Assembly (NCBI RefSeq): GCF_025420585.1
Contig: NZ_JAOEGB010000012.1
Location: forward strand, 172,869-236,868
Length of the DNA stretch: 64,000 bases
Reading direction: 5' to 3'
Source: Planotetraspora sp. A-T 1434
GTDB lineage: Bacteria; Actinomycetota; Actinomycetes; Streptosporangiales; Streptosporangiaceae
This document shows, one piece after another, positions 1 through 8,186 of the stretch. The position numbers and the translations under genes are program-made. A model generated the notes under the pieces. The model saw only the letters and a program-made list of their open reading frames with translations, was not told where the DNA came from and made no database searches. Numbering within the stretch: position 1 is the first letter of the stretch; each line of letters opens with the position of its first letter.

Positions 1-453
1 CGCGCCCAGCTCCAGGCCGAAGGTCGCGATGGCCACCAGGTGCGAGGAGATCCGGTTGAGCTCCATCATCATGACCCGGATGGCCTGCGCGCGCTCCGGG
101 ATCCTGTCGGTGATCCCGAGGAGCTTCTCGACGCCCATGCAGTACGCCGTCTCGTTGAAGATCGGCGACAGGTAGTCCATGCGGGTGACGAACGTGACCC
201 CCTGGGTCCACGTCCGGAACTCCATGTTCTTCTCGATGCCGGTATGCAGGTAGCCGATGACCGTGCGGGCCTCGTTCACCGTCTCACCGTCGAGCGTCAG
301 CACGAGGCGGAGCACGCCGTGGGTCGACGGGTGCTGCGGCCCCATGTTGATGACCAGGTGCTCCTCGGCCGAGTCGGTGACGGTCTCGACCAGCTCGTCC
401 CAGTCCTGGCCGGCGACGTCGTAGACGCGGCCTTCGGCCTCAGTCGTACTCAT
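1..453 (-). CDS. nuoD: NADH-quinone oxidoreductase subunit D (partial, 3' end outside window)
   Basis: This is the N-terminal 151 codons of the 49-kDa quinone-site subunit of respiratory complex I; the reading frame is open to the window edge. The translation starts [13 protein letters not shown] and contains the family hallmark [14 protein letters not shown] at about residue 35. After it come [15 protein letters not shown] and the quinone-site stretch RMDYLSP. The ATG at 453 overlaps the nuoC stop in an ATGA arrangement, so translation is probably coupled. NuoD works with NuoB and NuoC at the junction of the peripheral arm and the membrane arm, reducing menaquinone. Identity is secure; only the C-terminus is missing. 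Confidence 0.97.
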   Translation of the reverse strand, partial: MSTTEAEGRVYDVAGQDWDELVETVTDSAEEHLVINMGPQHPSTHGVLRLVLTLDGETVNEARTVIGYLHTGIEKNMEFRTWTQGVTFVTRMDYLSPIFNETAYCMGVEKLLGITDRIPERAQAIRVMMMELNRISSHLVAIATFGLELGA

Positions 454-1127
454 GAGTAGGACCTCCTCTGGTCCGGCGCGGGGATCTCGGCGCCGCGGTA
501 CTCGACCGGGATTCCGCCGAGGGGATAGTCCTTGCGCTGGGGGTGACCCTCCCAGTCGTCGGGCATCTCGATCCGGGTCAGCGCCGGGTGACCGTCGAAG
601 ACGATGCCGAAGAAGTCGTACGTCTCCCGCTCGTGCCAGTCGTGCGTGGGGTAGACAGAAACGGTGGACGGGATGTGCCGGTCGGCGTCGGGGCAGGAGA
701 CCTCGACCCGGATCCGCCGGTTGTGCGTGATCGAGCACAGGTGGTAGACCGCGCGCAGCTCGCTGCCGGTCTCCTGCGGGTAGTGCGCGCCGGAGACGCC
801 GAGCGACAGCTCGAACCGCAGCGCCGGATCGTCGCGCAGGTGCCGCATGACGTCCACCAGGCGCTCCCGCGCGATGTGGAACGTGGCCTCGCCGCGGTCC
901 ACGACCACCCGCTCGATCGCGTCGCCGAACGACGGCTCCAGAGCGTCGGCCACCTCGTCGAAGTACGACCCGTACGGCCTGGCGGTGAAGATCGTCGGCC
1001 GGCGCCGTACGACCAGCCGGCCGTAACCGGAGGTGTCGCCGGTGCCGCCGGCGCCGAACATGCCCCTGCGGACGACCGGCTCCTCCGGCACGCCGGGAAG
1101 GTTGCCAGGGAGGTTGTCGGTGCTCAC
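450..1127 (-). CDS. nuoC: NADH-quinone oxidoreductase subunit C
   Basis: This is the 30-kDa subunit of complex I, 225 aa. I chose the GTG at 1127 because it overlaps the nuoB stop (GTGA) and the conserved sequence starts after it; a longer in-frame extension would simply overlay nuoB. Motifs are [24 protein letters not shown] and [15 protein letters not shown] (shown as fragments of the 30-kDa signature). The first about 45 residues are a Gly/Pro-rich leader typical of actinobacterial NuoC. The 3' end overlaps nuoD by 4 bp. It is a cytosolic peripheral-arm subunit and part of the menJ-nuoABCD transcription unit. Confidence 0.96.
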   Translation of the reverse strand: MSTDNLPGNLPGVPEEPVVRRGMFGAGGTGDTSGYGRLVVRRRPTIFTARPYGSYFDEVADALEPSFGDAIERVVVDRGEATFHIARERLVDVMRHLRDDPALRFELSLGVSGAHYPQETGSELRAVYHLCSITHNRRIRVEVSCPDADRHIPSTVSVYPTHDWHERETYDFFGIVFDGHPALTRIEMPDDWEGHPQRKDYPLGGIPVEYRGAEIPAPDQRRSYS

Positions 1128-1675
1128 TTCTGGGCCCCCTGGTCGATCAGCGGCAGCGTCCGCAGCGCCTGGAGCTCGAGCTCGTCGATCTGCTTGGCCC
1201 GGTGCGCGCCGAACTTCATGTTCTGGATCTTGTCGTGCAGCTTCACGATGGCGTCGATCAGCATCTCCGGGCGCGGCGGGCAGCCGGGGAGGTAGATGTC
1301 GACGGGCACCACGTGGTCCACGCCCTGCACGATGGCGTAGTTGTTGAACATGCCGCCACTGGACGCGCAGACGCCCATCGCGATGACCCACTTGGGCTCG
1401 GCCATCTGGTCGTAGATCTGGCGGAGCACGGGCGCCATCTTCTGCGACAACCGGCCGGCCACGATCATCAGGTCGGCCTGCCGGGGCGACGCCGAGGCCC
1501 GCTCCATGCCGAACCGCGCCAGGTCGTGGGTCGGACCGCCCGTCGCCATCAGCTCGATCGCGCAGCACGCGAGACCGAACGTCGCGGGCCAGACGGAGTT
1601 CTTCCGGGCCCAGCCCGCCACCTGTTCGACGGTGGTGAGGACGAACCCGCTCGGGAGTTTCTCTTCAAGACCCAT
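1124..1675 (-). CDS. nuoB: NADH-quinone oxidoreductase subunit B
   Basis: This is the complex I subunit that carries the terminal 4Fe-4S cluster N2, 183 aa. The ATG at 1675 gives [11 protein letters not shown] and lies 2 bp after the nuoA stop. Cluster ligands are visible as the adjacent cysteines in LACCAIELM (about residues 37-38), a third Cys in [11 protein letters not shown] and a fourth in LPGCPPRPE. The TGPTHD-type stretch ([11 protein letters not shown]) and the quinone-binding region are intact. It is co-directional with nuoA and nuoC and overlaps nuoC by 4 bp. Confidence 0.97.
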   Translation of the reverse strand: MGLEEKLPSGFVLTTVEQVAGWARKNSVWPATFGLACCAIELMATGGPTHDLARFGMERASASPRQADLMIVAGRLSQKMAPVLRQIYDQMAEPKWVIAMGVCASSGGMFNNYAIVQGVDHVVPVDIYLPGCPPRPEMLIDAIVKLHDKIQNMKFGAHRAKQIDELELQALRTLPLIDQGAQK

Positions 1676-1677
1676 GG

Positions 1678-2037
1678 CTAATCCCAATCGAGGCCGCGAC
1701 GGCGCCAGACGTAGGCGTACGCCACGAGGACGGTGACGATGAACAGCACCATCTCGACCAGCCCGAACACGCCGAGTTTGTCGAAGGCCACCGCCCACGG
1801 ATAAAGGAAGATGATCTCGATGTCGAACACGATGAACAGCATCGCTGTGATCATGTACTTCAGCGGGAAGCGCCCGCCGCCGACCGGCTGCGGAGTGGGC
1901 TCGATGCCGCACTCGTAGGCATCCAGCTTGGCGCGGTTCCAGCGCTTCGGCCCGGTGAAGGGCGCGATGCCCACGGAGAACACGGCGAACCCCGCCGCGA
2001 GGACCGCGAGCACCAGAATCGGCACATACAGCTCCAT
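1678..2037 (-). CDS. nuoA: NADH-quinone oxidoreductase subunit A
   Basis: This is a small membrane subunit of complex I, 119 aa with three predicted transmembrane helices: residues about 4-25, 61-83 and 90-110. The Cys-containing loop [11 protein letters not shown] between helices 1 and 2, and the acidic [15 protein letters not shown] in helix 2, are the NuoA signatures. It is the first nuo gene. A 37-bp gap separates it from menJ upstream on the same strand, so nuo transcription probably starts in front of menJ, where the Rex operator sits. Confidence 0.96.
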   Translation of the reverse strand: MELYVPILVLAVLAAGFAVFSVGIAPFTGPKRWNRAKLDAYECGIEPTPQPVGGGRFPLKYMITAMLFIVFDIEIIFLYPWAVAFDKLGVFGLVEMVLFIVTVLVAYAYVWRRRGLDWD

Positions 2038-2074
2038 GGCTACATGTCCTCGCTTGGTCGGTAGGAAGAGACAG

Positions 2075-3349
2075 TCATGCGGGCGGCGCCACCTTGGAAA
2101 GCGCGTTGATGATGCGGTCGGAGGCGTCGCCTCGCCGATCTGTGAGATTAGCCAGGAGTTTCAGCGCGAATCTCATCAGGGTCGGGTGCGGAAGGCCGTG
2201 CCGCGTGGCGAAGCTCATCACCCCGGGCCGTCCGATCGCCTCCACGAACAGCCGCCCGAGAGTGAAGTATCCCCCATAGGTTTCCTTGAGGATACGCGGA
2301 TACTGGAGCAGCACCCGCTCACGCTGGGCGGGGGTGGCGCGCGACAGCGCCTGCACGACGACTTCGGCGGCGATCCGCCCGGTCTCCATGGCGTAGGCGA
2401 TGCCCTCGCCGTTGAAGGGGTTGATCGAACCGCCCGCGTCGCCGACGAGCACCAGGCCCCGGGTGTAGTGCGGCTGCCGGTTGAAGGCCATCGGCAGCGC
2501 CGCGCCCCTGATCGGGCCGGTCATGTTCTCGTCCGTGTAGCCCCACTCGGCGGGCATGTTCTTCACCCAGCGCCTGAGCAGGTCGCGGTAGTCGATGTTC
2601 TTGAACGCCTCGCTGGTGTTCAGCAGCCCGAGGCCGACGTTGGAGGTGCCGTCGCCGACGCCGAAGATCCAGCCGTAGCCGGGGAGCAGCCGGTCGCCGT
2701 CCCAGAGCTCCAGCCACGACTCCAGGTAGTCGTCGTCGTGCCGGGGGCTCGTGTAGTAGGTCCGCACGGCGACGCCCATCGGGCGGTCCTCCCGCTTGTG
2801 CAGGCCCATCGCGAGGGAAAGCCGGGAGGAGTTGCCGTCGGCGGCGAGCACGAGCCGGGCCCCGTAGGTGACGTCCTCACCGTCGCGCCGGGCGGTGACG
2901 CCCACGATGTGACCGCTGCGCTCGTCGAGCACCGGCCCGGTGACGGTGACCTCCTGGAGCAGGGTGACGCCGCCGCTGCGCGCCGCGTGCTCTGCGACGA
3001 TCTCGTCGAAGTCCATCCGGGTGCGGACGAGCCCGAAGTCCGGGAAACTGTGCAGATCGGGCCAGTCGAGCTCCAGGCGCAGGCCCCCGCCCATGACGCG
3101 CAGGCCCTTGTTCCTGATCCAGCCGGGGCCGTCGATGTCGACGCCCATCCCGATGAGCTCCTTGACGGCCCGGGGCGTGAGCCCGTCGCCGCACACCTTC
3201 TCGCGCGGGAACCGGGTCTTCTCCAGCAGCAGCACGTCAAGCCCGGCACGGGCGAGGTAAAAGGCGGCAGTCGACCCGGCGGGGCCGGCGCCGACGACGA
3301 TGACGTCGGCCTCAGCTGCTCTCCGCTGTCCGCGGCCTTGCTCGCTCAC
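2075..3349 (-). CDS. menJ: FAD-dependent geranylgeranyl reductase family protein (MenJ-like menaquinone reductase)
   Basis: This 424-aa flavoprotein reduces prenyl double bonds. The likely reaction is saturation of one isoprene unit of menaquinone, as for mycobacterial MenJ. It has an N-terminal dinucleotide fold with VVGAGPAGSTAA (about residues 18-29), the family stretch KVCGDGLTPRAVKEL, and the second FAD motif LVGDAGGSINPFNGEG (about residues 300-315). The neighbours menG (demethylmenaquinone methyltransferase) upstream and nuoA downstream support a quinone role. A Rex operator lies 30 bp upstream. Family membership is certain; MenJ rather than another GGR substrate is inferred from context. 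Confidence 0.85.
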   Translation of the reverse strand: MSEQGRGQRRAAEADVIVVGAGPAGSTAAFYLARAGLDVLLLEKTRFPREKVCGDGLTPRAVKELIGMGVDIDGPGWIRNKGLRVMGGGLRLELDWPDLHSFPDFGLVRTRMDFDEIVAEHAARSGGVTLLQEVTVTGPVLDERSGHIVGVTARRDGEDVTYGARLVLAADGNSSRLSLAMGLHKREDRPMGVAVRTYYTSPRHDDDYLESWLELWDGDRLLPGYGWIFGVGDGTSNVGLGLLNTSEAFKNIDYRDLLRRWVKNMPAEWGYTDENMTGPIRGAALPMAFNRQPHYTRGLVLVGDAGGSINPFNGEGIAYAMETGRIAAEVVVQALSRATPAQRERVLLQYPRILKETYGGYFTLGRLFVEAIGRPGVMSFATRHGLPHPTLMRFALKLLANLTDRRGDASDRIINALSKVAPPA

Positions 3350-3378
3350 GGGGGACCCTGCCTGTCACCTTCGTGCCT

Positions 3379-3396
3379 TTGTGAACCACTTCACAA
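3379..3396. promoter_or_regulatory. Rex operator (ROP) upstream of menJ-nuo
   Basis: The 18-bp inverted repeat TTGTGAACCACTTCACAA matches the Streptomyces Rex operator (TTGTGAA-N4-TTCACAA) at every conserved position. It lies 30 bp upstream of the menJ start, in the only sizeable gap between menG and nuo. A Rex gene is encoded at 21802-22548. The expected role, from the known family, is repression of the respiratory operon at low NADH/NAD+ and release when NADH rises. Confidence 0.88.
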
Positions 3397-3450
3397 TCTG
3401 TCGCGCCGCAGTCTAACCCTTATTCCCCGCACAATGTCAGAGGGGGTGCG

Positions 3451-4188
3451 CTAAGGATTCCCGGCCTCCGGCTTGACGGCTCGATGAAGGGCCACTATGC
3501 CGAACGAGAGGTTCCGCCAGGCGACCTTCTCCCAGCCCGCCCGCTGGATGATCGCCGCGAGCGCGGCCTGATCGGGCCACGCCCTGATCGACTCGGCGAG
3601 ATATTCGTAGGAGTCGGGGTTGGAGCTGACCGCCCGGGCCACCTGGGGCAGCAGCCTCATGAGGTACTGCGAGTAGACCAGGTCGAACGACTTGACGACG
3701 GGCCGGGAGAACTCGCAGATCACGAGCCTGCCGCCCGGTCTGGCGACCCGGAGCATCTCGCGCAGCGCCTGCTCGGTGTCCGCCACGTTGCGCAGCCCGA
3801 ACGAGATCGTCACCGCGTCGAAGACGTCGTCGGCGAACGGCAGGTGAAGGGCGTCGCCCGCGATGAAGCTCACGCCCCGGACGCCCCCGCCGTACAGGCC
3901 GGAACCGCCGCGCCGCGCCACGCCGGTCCGCAGCATGCCGAGGGAGAAGTCGCAGGCGATCGCCCGCGCGCCCAGCATGGTGAAGGCGTCCGTCGAGGTG
4001 CCGGTGCCCGCGGCGAGGTCCAGCACGAGCTCGCCGGGCCCCGCGTCGATCGCGGCGGCGGTCGCCCTGCGCCAAAGCCGGTCCTGCCCGAGCGAGAGGA
4101 CGTCGTTGACCAGGTCGTACCGCTCGGCCGTGCGATCGAACATCGCGGCGACCTCGTGCGGCTGCTTGTCCAGCGATGCGCGCGTCAT
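3451..4188 (-). CDS. menG: Demethylmenaquinone methyltransferase
   Basis: This is an S-adenosylmethionine-dependent methyltransferase for the last step of menaquinone synthesis (UbiE/MenG family), 245 aa from the ATG at 4188. A 20-codon upstream extension is possible, but it is Pro/Gly-rich and unlike the family. Motifs: [16 protein letters not shown] near residues 19-34, SAM motif [13 protein letters not shown], and [18 protein letters not shown] with [14 protein letters not shown] after it. It is transcribed toward menJ and nuo. No strong Shine-Dalgarno sequence is visible, so the start is moderately certain. Confidence 0.93.
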   Translation of the reverse strand: MTRASLDKQPHEVAAMFDRTAERYDLVNDVLSLGQDRLWRRATAAAIDAGPGELVLDLAAGTGTSTDAFTMLGARAIACDFSLGMLRTGVARRGGSGLYGGGVRGVSFIAGDALHLPFADDVFDAVTISFGLRNVADTEQALREMLRVARPGGRLVICEFSRPVVKSFDLVYSQYLMRLLPQVARAVSSNPDSYEYLAESIRAWPDQAALAAIIQRAGWEKVAWRNLSFGIVALHRAVKPEAGNP

Positions 4189-4289
4189 GGTGGCAAGCCT
4201 AGGCGGCGGCCCGGGAAGTGCCTCACCACCATCACTGGATGCGCGCAACGTAGTTTGTTGATTACGCTCCGTCTGCTAGAACTTGGGGA

Positions 4290-5543
4290 ATGCTCGCCAG
4301 AACCGCACTGATCGCAGTGGCAACGCTCGCGGCCCTGCCCGTGGTTGGAGATATGGGGCGCCCGGCCGGCGCCGGCGTGAGCCAGCCCCACGTGGTGTCG
4401 GAGAACCCGGTCGACACGACGCCGCACGTTCTCGACGGCATCGTGAACGCGCTGGCGCTCGTCGGCGACACGGTGGTGGTCGGCGGCGAGTTCAGCGCCG
4501 TGCGCGACGCCGGCAGCACGCGGGAACTCCCCCGCGCCAACATCTTCGCCTTCGACCTGCGCACCGGCCGGGTCCTGAGCGGCTTCGCGCCCGACCTCGA
4601 CGGGCCGGTGTCCGCCCTGGCGGCGGGGCCCGGCGGCACCGTCTACGCCGGCGGCTCCTTCAACGGCCCCTTCGACCGTGCTCTGGTCCGGCTGCGCGTC
4701 GGCGACGGCTCGGCCGTGCCGTCGTTCTCGGCGCCCGTCTACGGAGGGAACGTCTCCAGTCTCGTACGGCAGGGCGCGGACCTCTTAGTCGGCGGCGACT
4801 TCAGCAGGATCGGCCACAGCGCCCGTACGGCTCTCGCCCGCGTGGACGCCGAAACCGGGGCCGTCGATCCCAGCTTCACGGTCACGCCGGGTGACAGCCG
4901 GGGAGGCGACGTCAGGATCTACGCGATGGCCGCGACCGGGGGCACGCTCGCGGTCGACGGGTCCTTCATGACCCTCGACGGCCTGCGCCGCCCCCAGCTC
5001 GGGCTGATCGACCTGGCGAGCGGGCGGGTCCTCGACTGGCACACCGAGGCGTACGCGGCCAGTTGCCGGGCGAGCTTCCCCTCCTACGTCCGCGGGCTCG
5101 ACTTCTCCCCGGACGGGCGATATTTCGTGGTCGTCACCACGGGCGGTCCCGCGCCACGCACCTCGAAGCTGTGCGACTCGGCCGCCCGGTTCGAGACGTA
5201 CGCCCGAGGTGATCGAATCCGTCCTACCTGGGTGAACCTGACCGGCGGTGACTCCCTCTACGCGGTGGCCGTCACCGGGTCGGCCGTCTACGTGGGCGGC
5301 CACCAGCGCTGGCTGGACAACCCCCTGGGCTCGGACACCGCCGGGCCGGGGGCCGTCAGCCGGCCGGGCATCGGGGCGATCAACCCCGTGACCGGCAAGG
5401 CGCAAAGTTGGAACCCCACGCGAGAAAGGGGAATCGGGGTAAAGGCGTTCCTGACAGTAAAGAAGGGGCTTTTGGTGGGAAGCGACACGACGAGGCTCGG
5501 GCATGAGTACCATGCCCGGGTCGGCATGTTCCCGGCGACCTAG
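4290..5543 (+). CDS. Secreted beta-propeller-like (delta-60-type repeat) protein
   Basis: This 417-aa exported protein has no assigned function. Residues 1-29 form a signal peptide (short positive start, hydrophobic ALIAVATLAALPVV, then GRPAGAG). The mature part is made of roughly 50-residue blocks with recurring VGGEFS, AGGSFN, VGGDFS, VDGSFM and VGGHQR signatures, each after a Val/Tyr-rich strand. These resemble the DUF5122/delta-60 repeats that fold as beta-propellers. It is divergent from menG. Its stop overlaps the convergent DUF4229 gene by 4 bp, leaving no room for a terminator. The purine-rich GGGGA abuts the ATG, so the start is plausible but not strongly supported. Confidence 0.75.
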   Translation: MLARTALIAVATLAALPVVGDMGRPAGAGVSQPHVVSENPVDTTPHVLDGIVNALALVGDTVVVGGEFSAVRDAGSTRELPRANIFAFDLRTGRVLSGFAPDLDGPVSALAAGPGGTVYAGGSFNGPFDRALVRLRVGDGSAVPSFSAPVYGGNVSSLVRQGADLLVGGDFSRIGHSARTALARVDAETGAVDPSFTVTPGDSRGGDVRIYAMAATGGTLAVDGSFMTLDGLRRPQLGLIDLASGRVLDWHTEAYAASCRASFPSYVRGLDFSPDGRYFVVVTTGGPAPRTSKLCDSAARFETYARGDRIRPTWVNLTGGDSLYAVAVTGSAVYVGGHQRWLDNPLGSDTAGPGAVSRPGIGAINPVTGKAQSWNPTRERGIGVKAFLTVKKGLLVGSDTTRLGHEYHARVGMFPAT

Positions 5544-5752
5544 TTCTCCCCCGCTCCCCGGCGATTCCTGGCGATCCGCTCGCTGACCGCGTCCCGCTGT
5601 TTCGACAGCAGAACGTAGCTGGCCACGCCACTGATCAGGAACGCCAGAGCGAACAGCACGTAGGCGTTGCGGACGCCGACGAGATAGAGGACTGCGAGGG
5701 CGACGGCGAACAGGCCGAGACGCGAAAGCGTGTAAACGACTACCGGATGCAC
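5540..5752 (-). CDS. DUF4229 family small membrane protein
   Basis: This 70-aa protein has two hydrophobic helices (about residues 5-25 and 30-49) followed by a basic tail, SKQRDAVSERIARNRRG. The pattern, with LLSKQRDAVSxRI after helix 2, fits the actinobacterial DUF4229 family, whose function is unknown. It is often found near menaquinone genes in Actinobacteria, which agrees with menG nearby. It converges on the beta-propeller gene, and the two stop codons overlap. Confidence 0.8.
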   Translation of the reverse strand: MHPVVVYTLSRLGLFAVALAVLYLVGVRNAYVLFALAFLISGVASYVLLSKQRDAVSERIARNRRGAGEN

Positions 5753-6011
5753 AGCGTCGAGGTTACGTCACCCTCACGAGATGTCGGTCTGTCTTCGCAT
5801 CTGGTGCGAGCACTGCTAGTGTTCACAACAAGGCGCTTTAGTAAAGAAACACCCATGAGCGCCCCAAAGAGGCTCTATCATATAACAATCGGGCATTGAG
5901 CCGGTAACAACCCGTGATCTTCTATGAAAACCACGGATAAATCAGGCTTCGCTCGGCACACTGGTTACCTGTCCGCCCGCTGCAGGACGCGGGACGCGAG
6001 GGGGAGAGATT
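5753..6011. promoter_or_regulatory. A+T-rich divergent upstream region of bldC
   Basis: This 259-bp gap lies between the divergent DUF4229 and bldC genes. Positions 5800-5945 are clearly richer in A+T than the surrounding DNA, as expected for promoters of regulated genes. It holds a short inverted repeat CTTTA-G-TAAAG near 5836-5846. A GGGGAGAGA Shine-Dalgarno sequence at 6001-6009 precedes the bldC GTG. No gene with convincing coding bias is present. A 32-codon ATG ORF at 5924-6022 runs into bldC but has no ribosome-binding site. Confidence 0.5.
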
Positions 6012-6233
6012 GTGGAGAGTAGCAGCGAGCGACTGCTGACCCCTGGAGAGGTTGCCGCCCTCTTCCGGGTCGACCCGAAGACCGTGACACGCTGGGCCGC
6101 GGCGGGGCGAATCAGCAGCATCCGTACCCCCGGAGGGCACAGGCGGTTCCGCGAGTCGGAAGTGCACGCCCTTCTTCGCGGAGAGGACGTCCTTACGGCC
6201 GACCGGCCGAACGGCGACTCACCGCGAGTCTGA
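6012..6233 (+). CDS. bldC: BldC developmental DNA-binding protein (MerR-like winged helix)
   Basis: This 73-aa protein is essentially one winged helix-turn-helix: LLTPGEVAALFRVDPKTVTR (about residues 8-27), then WAAAGRISSIRTPGGHRRF, the BldC signature. In Streptomyces, BldC binds DNA as head-to-tail oligomers on direct repeats and delays entry into development. The GTG start at 6012 has a strong GGGGAGAGA upstream. It is a single gene followed by a hairpin. Family assignment is very firm; orthology to bldC rather than a paralogue is likely from near-identity in the recognition helix and wing. Confidence 0.92.
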   Translation: MESSSERLLTPGEVAALFRVDPKTVTRWAAAGRISSIRTPGGHRRFRESEVHALLRGEDVLTADRPNGDSPRV

Positions 6234-6250
6234 CGCACGTACCAGCACCA

Positions 6251-6288
6251 GGTGATCCTGCGCGCTACCCCGATAGCGCAGGGTCACC
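6251..6288. terminator. Hairpin between convergent bldC and the 6321 gene
   Basis: An imperfect inverted repeat: GTGATCCTGCGC-GC-TA, loop CCCCGA, TAGCGCAGGGTCAC. It forms a stem of about 14 bp with one mismatch and a 2-nt bulge. There is no U-tract. It sits between the bldC stop and the stop of the opposing gene, so it could act in both directions. Confidence 0.5.
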
Positions 6289-6320
6289 CGAGTCAGCCCC
6301 GAGTCTGAACACGCCCGAGT

Positions 6321-6557
6321 TCAGTCCTGCTCGGCCTTGAAGGCCAGGAACTCGCGCTCCAGCTCGTCGTTCTCCTCGCGCCACCGGCGCCGCCGCTCGG
6401 CCTCCTCCTCTTCGGTGATCGACTCAGCCGCCCAGCGGTCGTAGTCCGGCTCACCGGGGGCGATCTCCATGTACGCGTTGCCGATCAGGCGCCCGTCATC
6501 GCTGGTCAGTGATTGGGGCACGCGGAGTGTCCCGTCACCGAGCCGGATCACGTACAT
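6321..6557 (-). CDS. Small acidic protein of unknown function
   Basis: A 78-aa protein starting MYVIRLGDGTLRVPQS. It is globular-looking at the N-terminus and ends in a highly charged helix rich in Glu/Arg (EEEEAERRRRWREEN, about residues 50-65). I prefer the ATG at 6557 over the GTG at 6566 because AGGTGG lies 6 bp upstream of the ATG. It follows the putative metalloprotease gene with its frame starting almost at that gene's TAG, so the two are probably co-transcribed. I do not recognise the family. Confidence 0.65.
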   Translation of the reverse strand: MYVIRLGDGTLRVPQSLTSDDGRLIGNAYMEIAPGEPDYDRWAAESITEEEEAERRRRWREENDELEREFLAFKAEQD

Positions 6558-6566
6558 CCAGACCAC

Positions 6567-7403
6567 CTAGATTCCGTAGCGCCGGTTGAAGAACAGCATG
6601 ACGTTCAGCGCCGTCCGCGTGTCCCCGCCCAGCATGTCGACCAGTGCCGGACGCTGCCGGGACGCGATCGCCGCGAACGCGTCGGCGAAGAACTCCTTGC
6701 GCCCGAGGCCGCCGGGCTGCCGGTGGAACGCCGAGACGAACAGCGGCCGGCATTCCTCGTAGAGCGCGGCGAACTCGGGAGAGTCCGACACCCACTCTCC
6801 CGGACTCGCGTCCACGTCGTCCAGCGCATGTCCGACTTCGTGCATCATCACGTCCGGCGTCGGAGAGGGGCGGTCCCCCACCACGATCTTGCGGTCGCCG
6901 TACGCGCCGGCGCAGATGTCCCAGGTCGCGCGTCCCGACGGCAGCGGCGCTCCGCGCAGGTAGCCCATGTCGTCCAGGTCGGGGACGCCCCCGCGGCCGA
7001 TATAGATGCCGTCGAGCCCGATGGCCAGCTTGGCCTTGAGCTTCTCGGGCAACCTGGCGAGGCTGTCCACCGCGCGCACCGCGTCGGCCGAAGGAGGACC
7101 GTCCATCGCGTCCCACTGGCGGTAGAGGACCCGCTCAAGCGGCCCGCAGTGCCTGCGTCCGTCTCGCAGGTCGGGCACGTCCGGCCGGTGCGGCTCCGCC
7201 CGCGCGGGCTGGTCGTCCAGCTCGAAATCCCGCCACGTGTACTGCGGCCGGTCGTCCACCACTGGCGCGGTCACCGCGTGCACCCGCTCCACGGACCGCT
7301 CGGGCCACCGCTCTTCCGTTTCGCGATGCGACGAGACGTACGGCCCGCGCTGCCACCACCGCGACCCTCGCCGGTGGCGGCCCCTGTCGCCCGGCTCCGC
7401 CAT
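6567..7403 (-). CDS. Putative zinc metallopeptidase (ATLF-like, HEVGH)
   Basis: A 278-aa protein. The N-terminal about 100 residues are charged and low-complexity. The C-terminal half has the zincin motif MMHEVGHALDD (two Zn-binding His and the catalytic Glu) and, about 50 residues later, RKEFFADAFAAIASR, where the Glu could be the third metal ligand. The spacing and the EFFADAFA helix recall the anthrax lethal factor-like (ATLF) peptidase fold. No signal peptide is visible. The ATG at 7403 is preceded by GAGGGG; an ATG at 7415 is possible. It probably forms an operon with the small acidic protein downstream. The substrate is unknown. Confidence 0.65.
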   Translation of the reverse strand: MAEPGDRGRHRRGSRWWQRGPYVSSHRETEERWPERSVERVHAVTAPVVDDRPQYTWRDFELDDQPARAEPHRPDVPDLRDGRRHCGPLERVLYRQWDAMDGPPSADAVRAVDSLARLPEKLKAKLAIGLDGIYIGRGGVPDLDDMGYLRGAPLPSGRATWDICAGAYGDRKIVVGDRPSPTPDVMMHEVGHALDDVDASPGEWVSDSPEFAALYEECRPLFVSAFHRQPGGLGRKEFFADAFAAIASRQRPALVDMLGGDTRTALNVMLFFNRRYGI

Positions 7404-7520
7404 CGCACCCCTCATGCCCTCGCGCCTGAGTTTCTACCGGTCCACCGTACGTTGCCCGCCTGGCCGCGTCACCCGGAATCATGTACGGCTATCACCCCGC
7501 AAACACGATCACAAGGAGAT

Positions 7521-7862
7521 ATGGCTTACCGTGTGGGCATGCCTAGCGTGATTCTCGGTCTGGCGCTGCTGGCCTTCTGGCTTTACTGCCTGTTCGACGT
7601 GATCACGACCCCGGATCCGGTGATCCGGAACCTCCCGAAGCTGCTGTGGATCCTCATCGTGGTGTTCCTCGCCGCCATCGGAGGCGTGTTCTGGTTCCTC
7701 TTCGGCCGCCCCCGGGCCCCTGGGTCCACGGCCGGGCCGTACGGCCCGCAGGGGGCGTTTGGAACGCGGCAAGACGCCCCCCGGGGCGGCGTCCCCCGGG
7801 GGCCCGACGACGACCCCGAGTTCCTCCGCCACCTGGAGCGCCGCCTCCGCGACGACGACTAA
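7521..7862 (+). CDS. PLDc_N domain small membrane protein
   Basis: A 113-aa protein with a perfect ribosome-binding site (AAGGAGAT directly before the ATG). Residues about 7-65 contain two hydrophobic helices around FDVITTPDPVIRNLPKLLWI and end in FWFLFGRP, the pattern of the PLDc_N (cardiolipin-synthase N-terminal) domain. The rest is a Pro/Gly-rich cytosolic tail ending in an acidic/basic helix (FLRHLERRLRDDD). There is no phospholipase catalytic domain. It is divergent from the metalloprotease gene and followed by a cluster of dispersed repeats. Confidence 0.8.
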   Translation: MAYRVGMPSVILGLALLAFWLYCLFDVITTPDPVIRNLPKLLWILIVVFLAAIGGVFWFLFGRPRAPGSTAGPYGPQGAFGTRQDAPRGGVPRGPDDDPEFLRHLERRLRDDD

Positions 7863-8186
7863 CCCCTCCCCCCTCCCCCTCGGCGTGATCATGCAGAGAT
7901 TCCCAGGGACGCGCTCGGAGCTGGCACCCTCTTGTGCGTGATCATGCACGGATTCCTTGAGTGCGGCACTGAACAGGGAGAACCTCATCAGCGATCATGC
8001 AGCTCGCCCGCGCCGTACGCCCTGACGGCCCTGCATGATCACGGACATCGTTCACGCTCTTCAGAGTCCTTCCACAGGAACCTGTGCATGATCACGATCA
8101 GTGTTGTGGCAGGAGAGAGCCGAACGCGGGAACCTGTGCATGATCACGCCGGGGAGGGGTGGGGGGGTGATCACCCGGGGGTGGGG
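7863..8186. repeat. Intergenic region with six copies of the TGATCATGCA element
   Basis: This 324-bp gap lies between two convergent genes and holds no convincing ORF. Core copies are at 7887-7896 and 7939-7948 (forward), 7992-8001 (CGATCATGCA, one mismatch), and 8032-8041, 8085-8094 and 8137-8146 (reverse, TGCATGATCA). Flanks are shared: GTGATCATGCA is usually followed by CAGNTTCC (for example at 8085 and 8137 in reverse). Forward copies lie next to the plus-strand stop and reverse copies next to the minus-strand stop. A separate palindrome, GGGTGATCACCC, sits at about 8166-8177. Confidence 0.9.

Noticed and set aside
1928..3454. A 508-codon plus-strand frame opposite menJ
   Set aside because: Antisense shadow; menJ has FAD motifs and the frame crosses the Rex operator.
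5818..5830. Rex half-site (TGTTCACAACA) in the bldC upstream region
   Set aside because: Single half-site without a partner at the correct spacing.
5855..5899. A 14-codon ORF (MSAPKRLYHITIGH) in the bldC upstream region
   Set aside because: Too short, no ribosome-binding site; expected by chance in A+T-rich DNA.
5924..6022. A 32-codon ORF overlapping the bldC start
   Set aside because: No Shine-Dalgarno sequence; it runs through the bldC ribosome-binding site and has no recognisable product. It could be an upstream ORF but support is too thin.
8164..8177. Palindrome GGGTGATCACCC near the ccsB stop as a terminator
   Set aside because: Stem without a loop or U-tract; probably G-rich filler next to the TGATCATGCA cluster.
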